From assembly GCA_023667265.1 (NCBI GenBank), contig JAMPAJ010000001.1:817864-881863 (forward strand): DNA of 64,000 nt, given 5' to 3'. Numbering within the stretch: the stretch's first letter is position 1; each line of letters opens with the position of its first letter. This document shows positions 27,444 through 38,805 of this stretch, piece after piece. Below the pieces are notes generated by a model. The model saw only the letters and a program-made list of their open reading frames with translations, did not search any database and was not told the origin of the DNA. Source of the DNA: Alistipes sp. (GTDB lineage: Bacteria; Bacillota; Clostridia; Oscillospirales; Ruminococcaceae). The position numbers and the translations under genes were made by a program.

Positions 27444-28364
27444 ATGAATATAGAGGTTACGAGGATAAATTCGGGAATCGGCGCTTATCCCGGAAAATAT
27501 GTTGAGTCCGTAAACGAAGCCTATAAATATCAGCTGCGGAGGATCGCGGAAAGCATCGCCGCGGAACGTGAACAGAAGCCGGTCATACTTCTTTCCGGGC
27601 CTTCCGGCTCGGGCAAGACAACGACGGCGCTTATGCTTGGAAAGCTGCTGGGCGAGCTGGGCTGCGTCACCCACACGCTGTCTATGGACAATTATTTCAA
27701 CTCGCTGACGGATGAGGAGCGCGTGCTTGCGGCAAAGGGCGAGCTTGACCTGGAGTCGCCGAACCGGATCGACAACAAGCTGCTTAACGAGCAGATAGAG
27801 GCGATAGAAGCCTGCCGGGAGGTGGCTGTGCCGAGATATGATTTTGCGGAGTCAAGGCGCGGCGGAGTGACGCTTACGCTGAAAAGAGAGCCGGGAGAGC
27901 TGGTCATACTGGAGGGTATCCATGCGCTTAATCCGGCGGTCATAACAGTTCCGGACAGCCGTCTCTGCAAGCTGTACGTCAGCGTCCGAACGAGAGTTAC
28001 CAGCGGCGGAATAGTGCTGCATCCCTCAAAAGTGCGGCTTATGCGGCGTATGATACGGGACAGCAATTTCCGGAAGAGAACGCTCCGGGAGACGATGAAT
28101 ATGTTCCGCAGCGTTGAGGAGGGCGAGAACAAGTATATCATGCCCTATAAGCATCGCTCGGATCATGATATAGATACGTTTATGGCATATGAGCTGAACG
28201 TATACCGCGACAGCCTGCTTGATATGCTGCGTGAGATGTCCGATGTCCCAGAGCTTACGGATGTTACGGCTGTCATGTCGGAGCTTGCGCCTCTGGAGGC
28301 GGAATTTATTCCGAGAGATTCGCTTATCCGGGAGTTTATCGGCAATGGCGAGTTTGAATATTAA
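27444..28364 (+). CDS. Uridine kinase-like nucleoside kinase
   Basis: 306 residues. Walker A LLSGPSGSGKTTTA, followed by SMDNYFNS, the ESPNRIDNKLLNEQI region, VILEGIHALNP and RMIRDSNFRKRTLRETM, as in uridine kinase/phosphoribulokinase-family P-loop kinases. It phosphorylates uridine/cytidine or a related nucleoside. ATG 27444 is preferred because GGAGGG lies 6 bases upstream; the longer frame from 27366 crosses the spoVS terminator. The first ~55 residues are a small extra N-terminal region. Confidence 0.85.
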   Translation: MNIEVTRINSGIGAYPGKYVESVNEAYKYQLRRIAESIAAEREQKPVILLSGPSGSGKTTTALMLGKLLGELGCVTHTLSMDNYFNSLTDEERVLAAKGELDLESPNRIDNKLLNEQIEAIEACREVAVPRYDFAESRRGGVTLTLKREPGELVILEGIHALNPAVITVPDSRLCKLYVSVRTRVTSGGIVLHPSKVRLMRRMIRDSNFRKRTLRETMNMFRSVEEGENKYIMPYKHRSDHDIDTFMAYELNVYRDSLLDMLREMSDVPELTDVTAVMSELAPLEAEFIPRDSLIREFIGNGEFEY

Positions 28365-28398
28365 AATAGCAATATAAACCTGAACAGCAAGCAAAAAC

Positions 28399-28513
28399 AC
28401 CGGGTTTCAAAAGGGACGGTTGTCCCTTTTGGCGGGTAGCACCCGCGGGCAATTTCACGTAGTCGCGAGTACCTCGCTGATTTGTCTGGCGGACATAGAT
28501 ATGCCGCGAGCGA
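28399..28513 (+). repeat. Intergenic hairpin repeat: beta h1 joined to alpha
   Basis: Only beta hairpin h1 (28399-28430) is present; it is joined directly to alpha (28431-28513, head hairpin GCGGGT-AGC-ACCCGC). The same h1-alpha junction occurs at 48325. Confidence 0.8.
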
Positions 28514-28545
28514 TATTATGTCGTGTCCCTACAGCAAATTCAAAA

Positions 28546-28605
28546 AGGCAATCTCAAAAAAGTATCTGATTTTTGCTTGATCAAACAGTTTTTCAGAGAT
28601 TGCCT
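28546..28605. repeat. 60-bp inverted-repeat element, family 2 derivative
   Basis: AGGCAATCTCaAAAA pairs with TTTTTCAGAGATTGCCT. The inside ATCTGATTTTTGCTT matches the right half of the 157-bp element at 55468, so this looks like its internally deleted relative. Confidence 0.5.
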
Positions 28606-28634
28606 AAAAATTAACGTACTTATCCGGTTTTTTA

Positions 28635-28705
28635 GGGTATTAAAAAAGTCGTATCCGTGTTATAATCTAATCATGGAAAGAGAGATAAAGAGATCTCAGA
28701 AATGA
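28635..28705 (+). promoter_or_regulatory. Promoter of the first CAP-dockerin gene with a start codon at +1
   Basis: TATAAT at 28661-28666, then 6 bases, then ATG at 28673 opening a 10-codon frame (MEREIKRSQK) that ends at 28705. Upstream, GGGT at 28635 lies 26 bases before the -10 box. The same layout and spacing precede the paralogue at 39442. Confidence 0.5.
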
Positions 28706-28736
28706 CATAGAGACAACACTACCGGAGGTATTCGTT

Positions 28737-29507
28737 ATGATGAACGCAGCAGTTAAAGTGATAAAGAAGATAACAGCAATGGTTATGACGATCGCAATGA
28801 CAGCGGCAATGGCGGCTGCAAATACAGTTAAGGCTGCTGAGTCATACGATGCCGAGCAGCTCGTAAACGAGATCGCGATCATGGTAAACGAAGCAAGAGC
28901 TGAGGCTGGTCTTGAGCCCGTCAGCGTTCTCCCTTACCTCAACGAGGTTTCTGAGATAAGAGCTATCGAAAGAGCTATAAACTACAACAGACTCGGCAGA
29001 TACTGCACAAGCTTTGAGGCTGAAATTGATACGGAAGTGGTTGATTACAGAAACGAGAAGATCAACGAATCCGTCGGCACGGCTACGGCAGAAGAAACCT
29101 TCGCAGCATGGAAAGCAGACGCAGAGCAGTGGGCGGCTATCATGACGGCTGAGGTCACACACATGGGCGTCGGCGTTATTTACGACGAGGATACAGAGTA
29201 CGGCTGGTACTGGGAGCAGACTCTCATCGAGACAGATATGGAGTTCGAGGACGAGTACATTCCCGGAGCTATCATGCAGCAGGCTGAGATCCCCCAGGTT
29301 CAGGGCGACATCACAGGCGACGGCGTAGTGAACACATACGATTATCTGGTTCTGGCAGGCTATCTTACAGGCAGCGGCGTTCAGCTCAGCGAGGCTCAGC
29401 TTGAAATGGCAGACTGCTTCAGAGACGGCATCATTACAGAGGCAGACGCAAAGGTTCTTGCACAGTACATTCTTGGCGAGTGCGCAGCTCTTCCGTATAT
29501 CTATTGA
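28737..29507 (+). CDS. Secreted CAP-like protein with C-terminal dockerin, tetrad lost
   Basis: 256 residues: signal peptide (to VKAAES), CAP/SCP-like domain (about 40-165) and type I dockerin (about 190-252) with two Ca-binding loops, GDITGDGVVNTYDY and ADCFRDGIITEADAKV. The dockerin would attach it to a cellulosomal cohesin. Against the paralogue at 39442, the CAP His and Glu residues are replaced: AHTRG becomes NRLGRYC, AENLAGG becomes NESVGTA, and GHWGNIM becomes EQWAAIM. The CAP pocket is therefore probably not functional and the protein may be structural or binding only. GGAGG 10 bases upstream sets the start. Confidence 0.85.
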   Translation: MMNAAVKVIKKITAMVMTIAMTAAMAAANTVKAAESYDAEQLVNEIAIMVNEARAEAGLEPVSVLPYLNEVSEIRAIERAINYNRLGRYCTSFEAEIDTEVVDYRNEKINESVGTATAEETFAAWKADAEQWAAIMTAEVTHMGVGVIYDEDTEYGWYWEQTLIETDMEFEDEYIPGAIMQQAEIPQVQGDITGDGVVNTYDYLVLAGYLTGSGVQLSEAQLEMADCFRDGIITEADAKVLAQYILGECAALPYIY

Positions 29508-29533
29508 AGCGGGGAGCGAACTTAGAAAAAAAT

Positions 29534-29663
29534 AGGGTTTCAAAAGGGTCAATGACCCTTTTGCAGTGTCCAGAGGCAGCGGCGGGGCAGCCCCCGCGGG
29601 CAATTCACGTAGCCGCGAGTTCCTCGCTGATTTATTATACAGACGCAGATATACCGCGAGCGA
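29534..29663 (+). repeat. Intergenic hairpin repeat: beta h1 and half of h2 joined to alpha
   Basis: h1 here reads AAAAGGGTC/GACCCTTTT, a compensated variant. The left arm of h2 (CCAGAGGCAGC) runs straight into alpha (29580-29663). Confidence 0.8.
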
Positions 29664-29722
29664 GGAAATTTTGATCAATAACGGAGAAAGTATACAGATG
29701 CAGAATATGAAAAAAGATTTCT

Positions 29723-29760
29723 GAAATCCGCTGTCAGACTGAAATGACGGCGGATTTTTT
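29723..29760 (+). terminator. Terminator-like hairpin
   Basis: AAATCCGCTGTCA pairs with TGACGGCGGATTT, followed by T-rich sequence. It would end the CAP-dockerin transcript. A further 7-bp dyad (ATACCCC / GGGGTAT, 29767-29797) lies before the phosphorylase promoter. Confidence 0.7.
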
Positions 29761-29885
29761 CGTATGATACCCCTACACATTTGGATTTTTGGGGTATGCT
29801 CCACTGCCGAGCCTTTATATTTAGTTTGTGAAAAATGCACAAAAATGGGCGCGAAAAAAATACATCGTTATTTTGCCGTAATCTA

Positions 29886-29914
29886 TTGTAAAAAAATGTG
29901 AAATATGTTATAAT
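29886..29914 (+). promoter_or_regulatory. Promoter of cellobiose phosphorylase
   Basis: TTGTAA, 17-base spacer, TATAAT, 64 bases before the start codon. Confidence 0.7.
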
Positions 29915-29978
29915 AAAAAATGAGTTAAGGGCGCTGCCCATGACTCCTCAACTATTAAATGAAGGAGTAAAAAAATTT

Positions 29979-32435
29979 ATGAAGTTCGGATATTTTGACG
30001 ACGCCGGAAGAGAGTATGTCATTAACTCTCCCAGAACGCCCTATCCGTGGATCAATTACCTCGGCACACAGGGCTTCTTCTCCCTGATTTCAAATACGGC
30101 AGGAGGATATTCTTTCTATAAAGACGCTCGTCTCAGAAGAATCACCCGTTACCGCTACAACAACGTTCCTATCGACATGGGCGGACGTTACTTCTATATC
30201 AACGACAACGGCACAGTATGGAATCCCGGCTGGTCTCCTGTAAAGACAGAGCTTGACTCCTATGAATGCCGCCACGGTATGGGATATACTATTATCACAG
30301 GTAAGAAAAACGACCTTAAGGCTGAGGTTACTTTCTTTGTTCCCCAGAATTACGACGGAGAGGTCCAGCAGGTAGTTCTCACAAACGAGGGCAGCGAGGC
30401 TAAGAGCTTCTCTCTCTTCTCATTCGCTGAGTGGTGTCTCTGGGACGCCCAGGACGACTGCACAAACTTCCAGAGAAACTTCTCCACAGGACGCGTTGAG
30501 GTCGTAGGCTCTACTATCTACCACAAGACAGAGTACAGAGACAGACGCGATCACTTCGCATTCTATACAGTAAACGACGAGATCGACGGCTACGATACAG
30601 ACAGAGATTCGTTTATCGGTCTCTACAACGGCTTCGGCGATCCCCAGGCTGTTATGGCTGATAAGGCTAACAACTCCTTCGCTGACGGCTGGTCTCCTAT
30701 CGCTTCCCACTACAAGAGGATCACTCTCGCTCCCGGCGAGTCAAAGACTCTTATCTTCGTTCTCGGCTATGTCGAGATGCCTGTTGCCGAAAAGTTCGAG
30801 GCTGACGGCGTGACCATCAACAAGGTAAAGGCTCTCAGGATGATCGAGCAGTACAACACTCCCGAAAAGGTAGCTGCCGGTCTTGCTGAGCTTAAGGCTG
30901 CATGGGACGAGCTGCTCGGCATCCTCAGCGTTGATACTCCCGACGACAAGGTAGACCGTATGGTCAACATCTGGAACCAGTATCAGTGTATGGTCACCTT
31001 CAACCTCTCACGCTCCGCTTCCTACTTCGAGAGCGGTATCGGCAGAGGTATGGGCTTCCGCGATTCCAACCAGGATATCCTCGGTTTCGTTCACCAGATC
31101 CCTGACAGAGCAAGAGAGCGTATTATCGACATCGCTTCCACACAGCTTGAGGACGGCGGATGCTATCACCAGTATCAGCCTCTCACAAAGAAGGGCAACT
31201 CCGATATCGGCGGCGACTTCTCCGACGATCCGCTGTGGATGATCCTTTCAGTTTCCGCATACATCAGAGAGACAGGCGACTGGTCTATCCTTGACGAGGC
31301 TGTTCCCTATGACAACGATATGAGCAAGGCTAAGCCCATGCTCGATCACCTGAAGGTCTCCTTCTACAAGATCGTCAACAATCTCGGTCCTCACGGTCTG
31401 CCTCTTGCAATGCGCGCTGACTGGAACGACTGTATCAACCTCTCCTGCTACTCCGACACACCCGGTGAGAGCTTCCAGACATACACAAACCCGAAGTTTG
31501 CTGCTGAGGGCGGCTACTCAAAGGTTGCCGAGTCTGTAATGGTCGCTACTCTGTTTACATATGCAGGTCCTAACTACGTTGCTATTCTCAAGCACCTTGG
31601 TATGGACGCTGAGGCTGAGGCTGCACAGGCTGAGATCGACAAGATGAAGAAGAATGTTATGGAATCCGCATTCGACGGCGACTGGTTCCTCCGTGCATAC
31701 GACTCCGAGGGCAAGAAGATGGGCTCTAAGGAGTGCGAAGAGGGCAAGATCTTCATCGAGCCCCAGGGCTTCGCTGTTATGTCCGAGATCGGTAAGGACG
31801 TCGGCGCTGATATCAAAACTCTCGATTCTATCGACAAGTACCTGAACACACAGTACGGTCTTGTTCTCAATAATCCTGCATTCACAAAGTACTACATCCA
31901 GTACGGCGAGATCTCTACATATCCCGGCGGATACAAGGAGAACGCAGGTATCTTCACTCACAACAACGCATGGATAATCTGTGCCGAGGCTTATGCCGGA
32001 AGAGGCGACAAGGCGTTCGAGTACTACAGCAAGATCGCACCTGCCTTCAACGAGGAAATTTCCGAGCTGCACAAGACTGAGCCCTATGTATACGGACAGA
32101 TGATCGCAGGTAAGGATGCTTCACGTTTCGGCGAGGGCAAGAACTCCTGGCTCACAGGTACTGCTGCATGGAACATGGTTGCAATTTCTCAGTATATTCT
32201 GGGTATTGCCGCTGACTGGGACGGTCTCAAGGTCGATCCTTCCATTCCTCACGAGTGGGACGGCTTCACAGCAACAAGAAAGTTCCGCGGCGCAACATAC
32301 AACATCACCATCAAGAACCCCAACCACGTTTGCAAGGGTGTTGCAAGCATGACTGTTGACGGTCAGGCTGTAGACGGAAACGTTATCCCTGCTGCCGAGG
32401 GCGGAGTTCACGAGGTTGTTGTTACAATGGGTTGA
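29979..32435 (+). CDS. Cellobiose phosphorylase (GH94)
   Basis: 818 residues, the usual length. The N-terminus [20 protein letters not shown] and the following [10 protein letters not shown] are those of clostridial cellobiose phosphorylases. The proton donor is the Asp of [11 protein letters not shown] (about residue 483-493), and WLTGTAAWN lies in the (alpha/alpha)6 barrel. It splits cellobiose with phosphate into glucose-1-phosphate and glucose in the cytoplasm, saving ATP. There is no signal peptide. AAGGAG 12 bases upstream sets ATG 29979; the frame is open from 29898 without support. Single gene with its own promoter and terminator. Codon use is strongly biased (GAG, AAG, CTC), suggesting high expression. 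Confidence 0.95.
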   Translation: MKFGYFDDAGREYVINSPRTPYPWINYLGTQGFFSLISNTAGGYSFYKDARLRRITRYRYNNVPIDMGGRYFYINDNGTVWNPGWSPVKTELDSYECRHGMGYTIITGKKNDLKAEVTFFVPQNYDGEVQQVVLTNEGSEAKSFSLFSFAEWCLWDAQDDCTNFQRNFSTGRVEVVGSTIYHKTEYRDRRDHFAFYTVNDEIDGYDTDRDSFIGLYNGFGDPQAVMADKANNSFADGWSPIASHYKRITLAPGESKTLIFVLGYVEMPVAEKFEADGVTINKVKALRMIEQYNTPEKVAAGLAELKAAWDELLGILSVDTPDDKVDRMVNIWNQYQCMVTFNLSRSASYFESGIGRGMGFRDSNQDILGFVHQIPDRARERIIDIASTQLEDGGCYHQYQPLTKKGNSDIGGDFSDDPLWMILSVSAYIRETGDWSILDEAVPYDNDMSKAKPMLDHLKVSFYKIVNNLGPHGLPLAMRADWNDCINLSCYSDTPGESFQTYTNPKFAAEGGYSKVAESVMVATLFTYAGPNYVAILKHLGMDAEAEAAQAEIDKMKKNVMESAFDGDWFLRAYDSEGKKMGSKECEEGKIFIEPQGFAVMSEIGKDVGADIKTLDSIDKYLNTQYGLVLNNPAFTKYYIQYGEISTYPGGYKENAGIFTHNNAWIICAEAYAGRGDKAFEYYSKIAPAFNEEISELHKTEPYVYGQMIAGKDASRFGEGKNSWLTGTAAWNMVAISQYILGIAADWDGLKVDPSIPHEWDGFTATRKFRGATYNITIKNPNHVCKGVASMTVDGQAVDGNVIPAAEGGVHEVVVTMG

Positions 32436-32454
32436 TCTCTGAAAAGATATAATA

Positions 32455-32483
32455 AAAAGGCGAGTTTTCGGACTCGCCTTTTG
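32455..32483 (+). terminator. Terminator of cellobiose phosphorylase
   Basis: AAAAGGCGAG / CTCGCCTTTT stem with an 8-base loop. Confidence 0.85.
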
Positions 32484-32512
32484 TTATTATGAGTTAAAAA
32501 GAGTTTAAAAAT

Positions 32513-32783
32513 TGGGTTTCCAAAGGGACGGTTGTCCCTTTGGCAGAGTCCAGAGGCAGCGCCTCTGGCGAGGTATGGAGCAGCGCTCCATATCGACCGC
32601 AGGTCGATGATGCCTTTAGGCGCTCCGCAAAGGGTGAATTTCAAAACAGTCCGGTGGACTGTTTTGAAAGAGGTAACGCCCTGCAAGAGAGGGCGTTACC
32701 TGCAGGGCAGCCCCCGCCGGCAATTTCACGCAGCCGCGAGTACCTCGCTGATTTGTCTGGCAGACATAGATATGCCGCGAGCG
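32513..32783 (+). repeat. Intergenic hairpin repeat: complete beta - alpha
   Basis: One of the cleanest copies. h1 CAAAGGGAC/GTCCCTTTG, h2 CCAGAGGC/GCCTCTGG, h3 TATGGAGC/GCTCCATA, h4 ATCGACC/GGTCGAT, h5 TTCAAAACAGTCC/GGACTGTTTTGAA, h6 GGTAACGCCCT/AGGGCGTTACC, then alpha from 32701. Confidence 0.85.
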
Positions 32784-32831
32784 ATATAATTTTTTCCCCG
32801 AATAAAAGAGAAGAAAATTTGTTCTTGTTTT

Positions 32832-32853
32832 AGGCAAGCCGGAGTGCTTGCCT
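32832..32853 (+). terminator. Small hairpin
   Basis: AGGCAAGC / GCTTGCCT stem followed by TTT; weak terminator, upstream of the 32881 promoter. Confidence 0.4.
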
Positions 32854-32880
32854 TTAGCTATATTAAAAATCTATAGCCTC

Positions 32881-32909
32881 TTGACTAATACCTACCCGAG
32901 TGATATAAT
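32881..32909 (+). promoter_or_regulatory. Promoter of the ECF S-component gene
   Basis: TTGACT, 17-base spacer, TATAAT, 56 bases before the start. Confidence 0.8.
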
Positions 32910-32965
32910 ATAGTCAGCGTCGCGGCTGTATGCGATGCTTATTTTATAGCAAAGAGGTCATTATT

Positions 32966-33502
32966 ATGTCACACACACGTTCAAGAAGCACCGTGAAAAT
33001 ACGCAGAATTACGGCGGCAGGCGTTTTTGCCGCGCTTATATTCGTGTTCACAGCCTATCTCCACATTCCCACAGGTGCAGGCTATACTCATGCCGGCGAC
33101 GGAATTATTTTCCTTGCGGCGAGTATTCTCCCCACGCCCTATGCGGTGGCGGCGGCAGCTCTTGGGGGCGCGTTGGCAGACGGGCTTTCCGGCTTTCTGA
33201 TATGGCTTCCGGCGACTGTTATAATAAAGGCAGTAACGGCGTTGTTTTTCACCTCAAAGGGCGAAAAAATCGTTTCGCTCCGGAATGTTCTGGGAATCAT
33301 CCCGTCGATGATATTATGCGTTGCAGGCTACAGCCTGTACGAGGGAACGGTAATGGCGAGGGGCTTTTCCTGGGCGGCAATAGCGGCGGCATTCGGACAG
33401 ACTCCGGCGTATATCGTCCAGAGCCTTGCAAGCGGACTGCTGTTTATTTCCGTAGGTCTGCTTCTGGACAAGACAGGATTCAAGAGAATGTTCCGTGTAT
33501 AG
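32966..33502 (+). CDS. ECF transporter S-component-like membrane protein (TIGR04002 type)
   Basis: 178 residues with about five to six membrane spans. RITAAGVFAALIFVFTAYLHIP, GYTHAGDGIIFLAASILP and AAALGGALADGLSGF are typical of ECF substrate-capture subunits. These bind a vitamin or similar small molecule and dock onto a shared EcfAAT module, which is not in this window. The substrate cannot be read from sequence. AAAGAGG 8 bases before ATG 32966 sets the start; the frame opens earlier at 32930 without a ribosome site. Single gene. Confidence 0.8.
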   Translation: MSHTRSRSTVKIRRITAAGVFAALIFVFTAYLHIPTGAGYTHAGDGIIFLAASILPTPYAVAAAALGGALADGLSGFLIWLPATVIIKAVTALFFTSKGEKIVSLRNVLGIIPSMILCVAGYSLYEGTVMARGFSWAAIAAAFGQTPAYIVQSLASGLLFISVGLLLDKTGFKRMFRV

Positions 33503-33570
33503 CGGGCGGATATATTGCATAGAATTATAGAGAAAGGCAAACATCGGGATTTCAGAAAACCACAATTTTT

Positions 33571-33866
33571 AGGGGACGCTCTCTCTTGCAGAGCGTCCCC
33601 TCTTTCCAAACAGTCCACCGGACTGTTTGAAAATTCACCCCTTGCAGAGCGCCTGAAGGCATCATCGACCTACGGTCGATATGGAGCTCTGCTCCATACC
33701 TCGCCAAAGGCGCCGCCTTTGTGAAAACTTTAGCTTTAAGTCATTTTCGTGCGCGGAATACTCCTTATCAACTGAAAAATCAGCGAGCTTTACTCGCGGT
33801 CACGTGGATTGGCTCGGCGACTCGCCGTGGACTCTGCAAAAGGGACATTGTCCCTTTTGAAACTCA
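33571..33866 (-). repeat. Intergenic hairpin repeat: beta with a degenerate alpha inside h2
   Basis: Minus orientation. h6-h3 run from 33571 to about 33710. h2 is split: CCGCCTTTG at 33712-33722 is separated from GTGGACTCTGC at 33826 by about 105 bases that contain an eroded alpha (GCGCGGAATA ... ATCAGCGAGCTTTACTCGCGGTCACGTG). h1 closes the copy at about 33840-33860. Confidence 0.75.
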
Positions 33867-33940
33867 ATGTTAAATATAGCTATTTTGCTGCTGAAATTAA
33901 AGCTGTGTTTGTGCAATCATACAAAAATGCCAAATAGGTC

Positions 33941-33968
33941 TTGATTTTATAGAAAAAGGTGGTAAAAT
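33941..33968 (+). promoter_or_regulatory. Promoter of groES-groL
   Basis: TTGATT, 16-base spacer, TAAAAT, directly followed by CIRCE. Confidence 0.6.
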
Positions 33969-33972
33969 ATAA

Positions 33973-33999
33973 TTAGCACTCTTGATGAAAGAGTGCTAA
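33973..33999. promoter_or_regulatory. CIRCE operator (HrcA binding site)
   Basis: Perfect TTAGCACTC-N9-GAGTGCTAA. HrcA bound here represses the chaperonin operon outside heat stress. It overlaps the expected transcription start. Confidence 0.97.
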
Positions 34000-34024
34000 C
34001 AGGATCGTGTAAAATTTAAATTAA

Positions 34025-34315
<291 letters not shown>

Positions 34316-34329
34316 TAGTAAAGGAGTAA

Positions 34330-35964
<1,635 letters not shown>

Positions 35965-35978
35965 TTGAATATAATAAG

Positions 35979-36011
35979 AAATCCCTCTGGAATTGTTCCG
36001 GAGGGATTTTT
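35979..36011 (+). terminator. Terminator of groES-groL
   Basis: AAATCCCTCTGGAA / TTCCGGAGGGATTT stem followed by T-rich sequence. Confidence 0.85.
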
Positions 36012-36037
36012 GCATATATTCGGTTAAATTTTCTATA

Positions 36038-36183
36038 TGTAGGGACAGGTTATGCCGTGTTCGTCATATTATCTACGTCTGGAATATGATTTAAGCCCTT
36101 TAGATGATTTATGGGTATCAGGAAATCCGGCTGTTTGAATATCCGTGAAACCAAGGGCGGACACGGCATAACCTGTCCCTGCA
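36038..36183. repeat. Inverted repeat with 23-bp arms
   Basis: Arms at 36038-36060 (TGTAGGGACAGGTTATGCCG, plus TGT) and 36161-36183 pair at 22 of 23 positions. The right arm's continuation, and a single arm at 60764-60795 on the plus strand, share TAGGGACAGGTTRTGCCGTG followed by TCCGCCC. A third small repeat family; no coding content between the arms. Confidence 0.6.
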
Positions 36184-36200
36184 TAATTAAATTTCTTCAA

Positions 36201-36281
36201 TTCGCGGAAACGATTACGCCTGTATAAATATTAGTGAGGTACGAACGGTTACGTGAAACCGCCCGCGGGGGCTGCCCCGCC
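36201..36281 (-). repeat. Intergenic hairpin repeat: alpha, minus orientation
   Basis: Alpha module alone, ending with the hairpin CGGGG-GCTG-CCCCG, 10 bases from the stop of the epimerase gene. Confidence 0.65.
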
Positions 36282-36291
36282 GCGTGGGGCG

Positions 36292-37296
36292 TTACTTTGC
36301 GAAGAAACGTGAGTGTGCCTTATAAGTCTCGCCGGGCTTTACCTCAACGTAGCCGCTGACATCTGCCGGAAGCTTCAGATTAGGCGCGTCTATCATCGCA
36401 GTCATAGGCTCGGGACAGAAATAGTGGTTGAAGCCCCGGTCATTCCATACGATCCAGAATTTATATGCCTCCGAAACCTCGTAGCACAGCTTGATTTCGC
36501 TTGCCGTGTCCTCAGCGATAACGCCGTGGAAGGGCTGTCCGTCAAGAACCGTCTCCTCGCCGAAATACATATCGTTGTCGCAAACCTGCAAAACCGGGCA
36601 TTTGCTGCCGTTTTTGTACTCCAGATCCCACATATTCAGAGATTTCAGATTCTCCGTGGGCAGACATCTCTCGTTAAGCTCGCATTTCTTGCCGATCGGC
36701 ACGGTAAGGCGGATGTCCTCCTCCTTTGCGCCGTCCACAAAAGGAGCGTTTATAGTTGTGTGGGAAGCCAGGGACATGGGCAGTACCTTGCTGTCATTAT
36801 TGATAAAGGCGATGTTCTGCTCCAATCCGTTCTCGGAGAGGGTAAATGTGTACTCCGCAGTGAATTTAACGGGCAGATACTTGAAAAACTCGTCGCTCTC
36901 GTCGTAAACATATCTCGTTTTCACCCATGCGCAATTGCTGTCGGAGGAGTGCTCAACGACCTCGAACGTCCTTTTGTGGAGAAAGCCGTGAATGTGGTTG
37001 TTGTAGGGCGCTTTTTCGTTTACGGGCAGCTGGTATGTACCGTCGGAGGTTTTCAGCACGCCGTCTGCAAATCTGTTGGGCAGATACAGCGTAGGCAGAC
37101 CCCAGACCTCGGCGGACTGCTTTATGTCCTCAGCCGTGTTGCCGTCGCTCCAGCGGAAAAACTCCATGCCTTTTTTGTTGTTCCGGAGACGGATAACGTT
37201 GCAGCCGATCTCATAGGCTACAAGAGCCTCATAGCCGCCGGCGCTCATTCTGACAACAGTAGTGCCGTTCCAGTTCATAAGTTGTGTTGTATTCAT
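36292..37296 (-). CDS. Aldose 1-epimerase family protein
   Basis: 334 residues. The beta-sandwich mutarotase pattern is visible: LVAYEIGCNVIRLRN, NNHIHGFLHKRTFEV (the catalytic His region), FTAEYTFTLSENGLEQNIAFIN, and WNDRGFNHYFCPEPMTAM near the end. It interconverts sugar anomers; together with cellobiose phosphorylase nearby it would support hexose use, though the exact sugar is unknown. ATG 37296 is chosen because GAAAGGAAG lies about 9 bases upstream; a TTG nine bases earlier sits too close. It is downstream of citrate synthase on the same strand, separated by a MITE relic. Confidence 0.85.
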   Translation of the reverse strand: MNTTQLMNWNGTTVVRMSAGGYEALVAYEIGCNVIRLRNNKKGMEFFRWSDGNTAEDIKQSAEVWGLPTLYLPNRFADGVLKTSDGTYQLPVNEKAPYNNHIHGFLHKRTFEVVEHSSDSNCAWVKTRYVYDESDEFFKYLPVKFTAEYTFTLSENGLEQNIAFINNDSKVLPMSLASHTTINAPFVDGAKEEDIRLTVPIGKKCELNERCLPTENLKSLNMWDLEYKNGSKCPVLQVCDNDMYFGEETVLDGQPFHGVIAEDTASEIKLCYEVSEAYKFWIVWNDRGFNHYFCPEPMTAMIDAPNLKLPADVSGYVEVKPGETYKAHSRFFAK

Positions 37297-37318
37297 GTAA
37301 ATCAACTTCCTTTCGTTG

Positions 37319-37371
37319 AGAACCTGTATTCATAGGATAAGCCGCACATCTCCCCTATGAATACAGGTTCT
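37319..37371. repeat. Solo pair of family 1 MITE ends
   Basis: AGAACCTGTATTCATAGG (37319-37336) and its exact reverse complement (37354-37371) enclose only 17 bases. The arm matches the end of the 4898 element (AGAACTTGTTCTCATAGG) at 15 of 18 positions, so this looks like an internal-deletion product. As an RNA hairpin it lies between citrate synthase and the epimerase. Confidence 0.6.
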
Positions 37372-37376
37372 GAGAT

Positions 37377-38744
37377 TTAATCCATACGGTTCTCCATATC
37401 GGTATACTCGCGCATGGGCGAAATAGCCTTGTATGCAGGGCGGATGATCTTGTTGGAGTTTATCAGCTCCTCGATGCGGTGCGCCGACCAGCCTGCAATA
37501 CGCGAAACTGCGAACAGGGGAGTGAAAAGCTCGTCGGGGATACCCAGCATACGGTAAACGAAGCCGCTGTAGAAATCCACGTTTGCACAAACGCCCTTGT
37601 AAATTTTCCGCTCCTCGGCGATGACCTCCGGGGCAAGACGCTCAACAAGCGAATACAGATCGAACTCGTCATGTCTGCCCTTTTCGCTGCTCAGCTTCTC
37701 GACGAAGCCCTTGAATACCTTCGCTCTCGGGTCGGAGTGGGAGTAGACAGCGTGACCCATGCCGTAGATCAGACCTGCGTGATCGAAGGCCTCCTTGTGG
37801 AGAAGCTTTTTCAGATAGCCGCGCACCTCGTTTTCGTCAGACCAGTTTTTCACCTGCTTTTTCATATCGTCGAACATCATGGCGACCTTTATATTTGCGC
37901 CGCCGTGCTTAGGACCTTTAAGCGAGCCCAGCGCAGCCGCGATCGCGGAGTATGTGTCTGTGCCGGAGGAGGACACGACATGAACGGTAAACGTTGAGTT
38001 GTTGCCGCCGCCGTGCTCGGCATGAAGAACGAGGGCAAGGTCGAGGATACGGGCCTCCAGCTCGGTGAACTGCTTGTCGGGACGGAGCATATACAGCAGA
38101 TTTTCCGCAATAGACAGCTCCGGATTCGGGTCATGTATAAAAAGACTGCCGCCCTCCCGCGTATATTTGTACGCGTGATAGCCGTAAACAGCCAGAACCG
38201 GGAACAGGGTTATGAGCTCGATGCACTGGCGCAGGACGTTTGGGATCGAAATATCGTTTGCCTTATCGTCGTAGGAGTACAGAGCCAGGACGCTTTTCGC
38301 CAGGGTATTCATCATGTTGTCGCTGGGAGCTTTCATAATGACGTCCCGGGTGAAGGTGGGCGGAAGACTGCGGAAATCCGTGAGGATATTCTTGAACTCG
38401 GCAAGCTCGTGTTCTCCCGGCATATTTCCGAAGAGAAGCAGAAAAATCGTTTCTTCAAAGCCGTAGCGTTTTTCTTTGATAAAGCCGTGAACGATGTCCT
38501 CGACGTCGATACCTCTGTAGTAGAGCTTGCCGTCGCCGTGGTTGTGCTCGCCATCCGGAGAATCCAGGACTTTGATGGTGCTGATATTTGTAAGTCCTGC
38601 GACTACACCGTTTCCATTGATGTCACGGAGGCCGCGTTTAACGTCGTATTGAGTATAAAGCTCGGGGTCGATCTTATAGCCGGCAATGGAGCGTTCTGCC
38701 AGAGCGGCTATTTCAGGAGTTATCCTGCAAAAGTTGTAATCCAT
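37377..38744 (-). CDS. Citrate synthase
   Basis: 455 residues, longer than the usual ~380 because of an N-terminal extension found in clostridial enzymes. Active-site regions are visible: LHAEHGGGNNSTFTVHVVSSSG (first catalytic His), LKGPKHGGANIKV, GMGHAVYSHSDPRAKV (second His) and NVDFYSGFVYRMLGIP. It condenses oxaloacetate with acetyl-CoA, here presumably for glutamate synthesis. AGAAGGCGAAAG upstream of ATG 38744 sets the start. The promoter at 39009-39037 leaves a leader of about 260 bases that contains a beta hairpin repeat. Confidence 0.93.
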   Translation of the reverse strand: MDYNFCRITPEIAALAERSIAGYKIDPELYTQYDVKRGLRDINGNGVVAGLTNISTIKVLDSPDGEHNHGDGKLYYRGIDVEDIVHGFIKEKRYGFEETIFLLLFGNMPGEHELAEFKNILTDFRSLPPTFTRDVIMKAPSDNMMNTLAKSVLALYSYDDKANDISIPNVLRQCIELITLFPVLAVYGYHAYKYTREGGSLFIHDPNPELSIAENLLYMLRPDKQFTELEARILDLALVLHAEHGGGNNSTFTVHVVSSSGTDTYSAIAAALGSLKGPKHGGANIKVAMMFDDMKKQVKNWSDENEVRGYLKKLLHKEAFDHAGLIYGMGHAVYSHSDPRAKVFKGFVEKLSSEKGRHDEFDLYSLVERLAPEVIAEERKIYKGVCANVDFYSGFVYRMLGIPDELFTPLFAVSRIAGWSAHRIEELINSNKIIRPAYKAISPMREYTDMENRMD

Positions 38745-38805
38745 GATCTTTCGCCTTCTTTCGTAAATTAATGTCAGCATAAATGCAAGAGTGTGCTGAA
38801 AAAGC

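Noticed and set aside
28673..28705. Calling the 10-codon and 20-codon frames before the CAP genes as genes
   Set aside because: Too short to support by coding signal; reported only as part of the promoters and as a finding.
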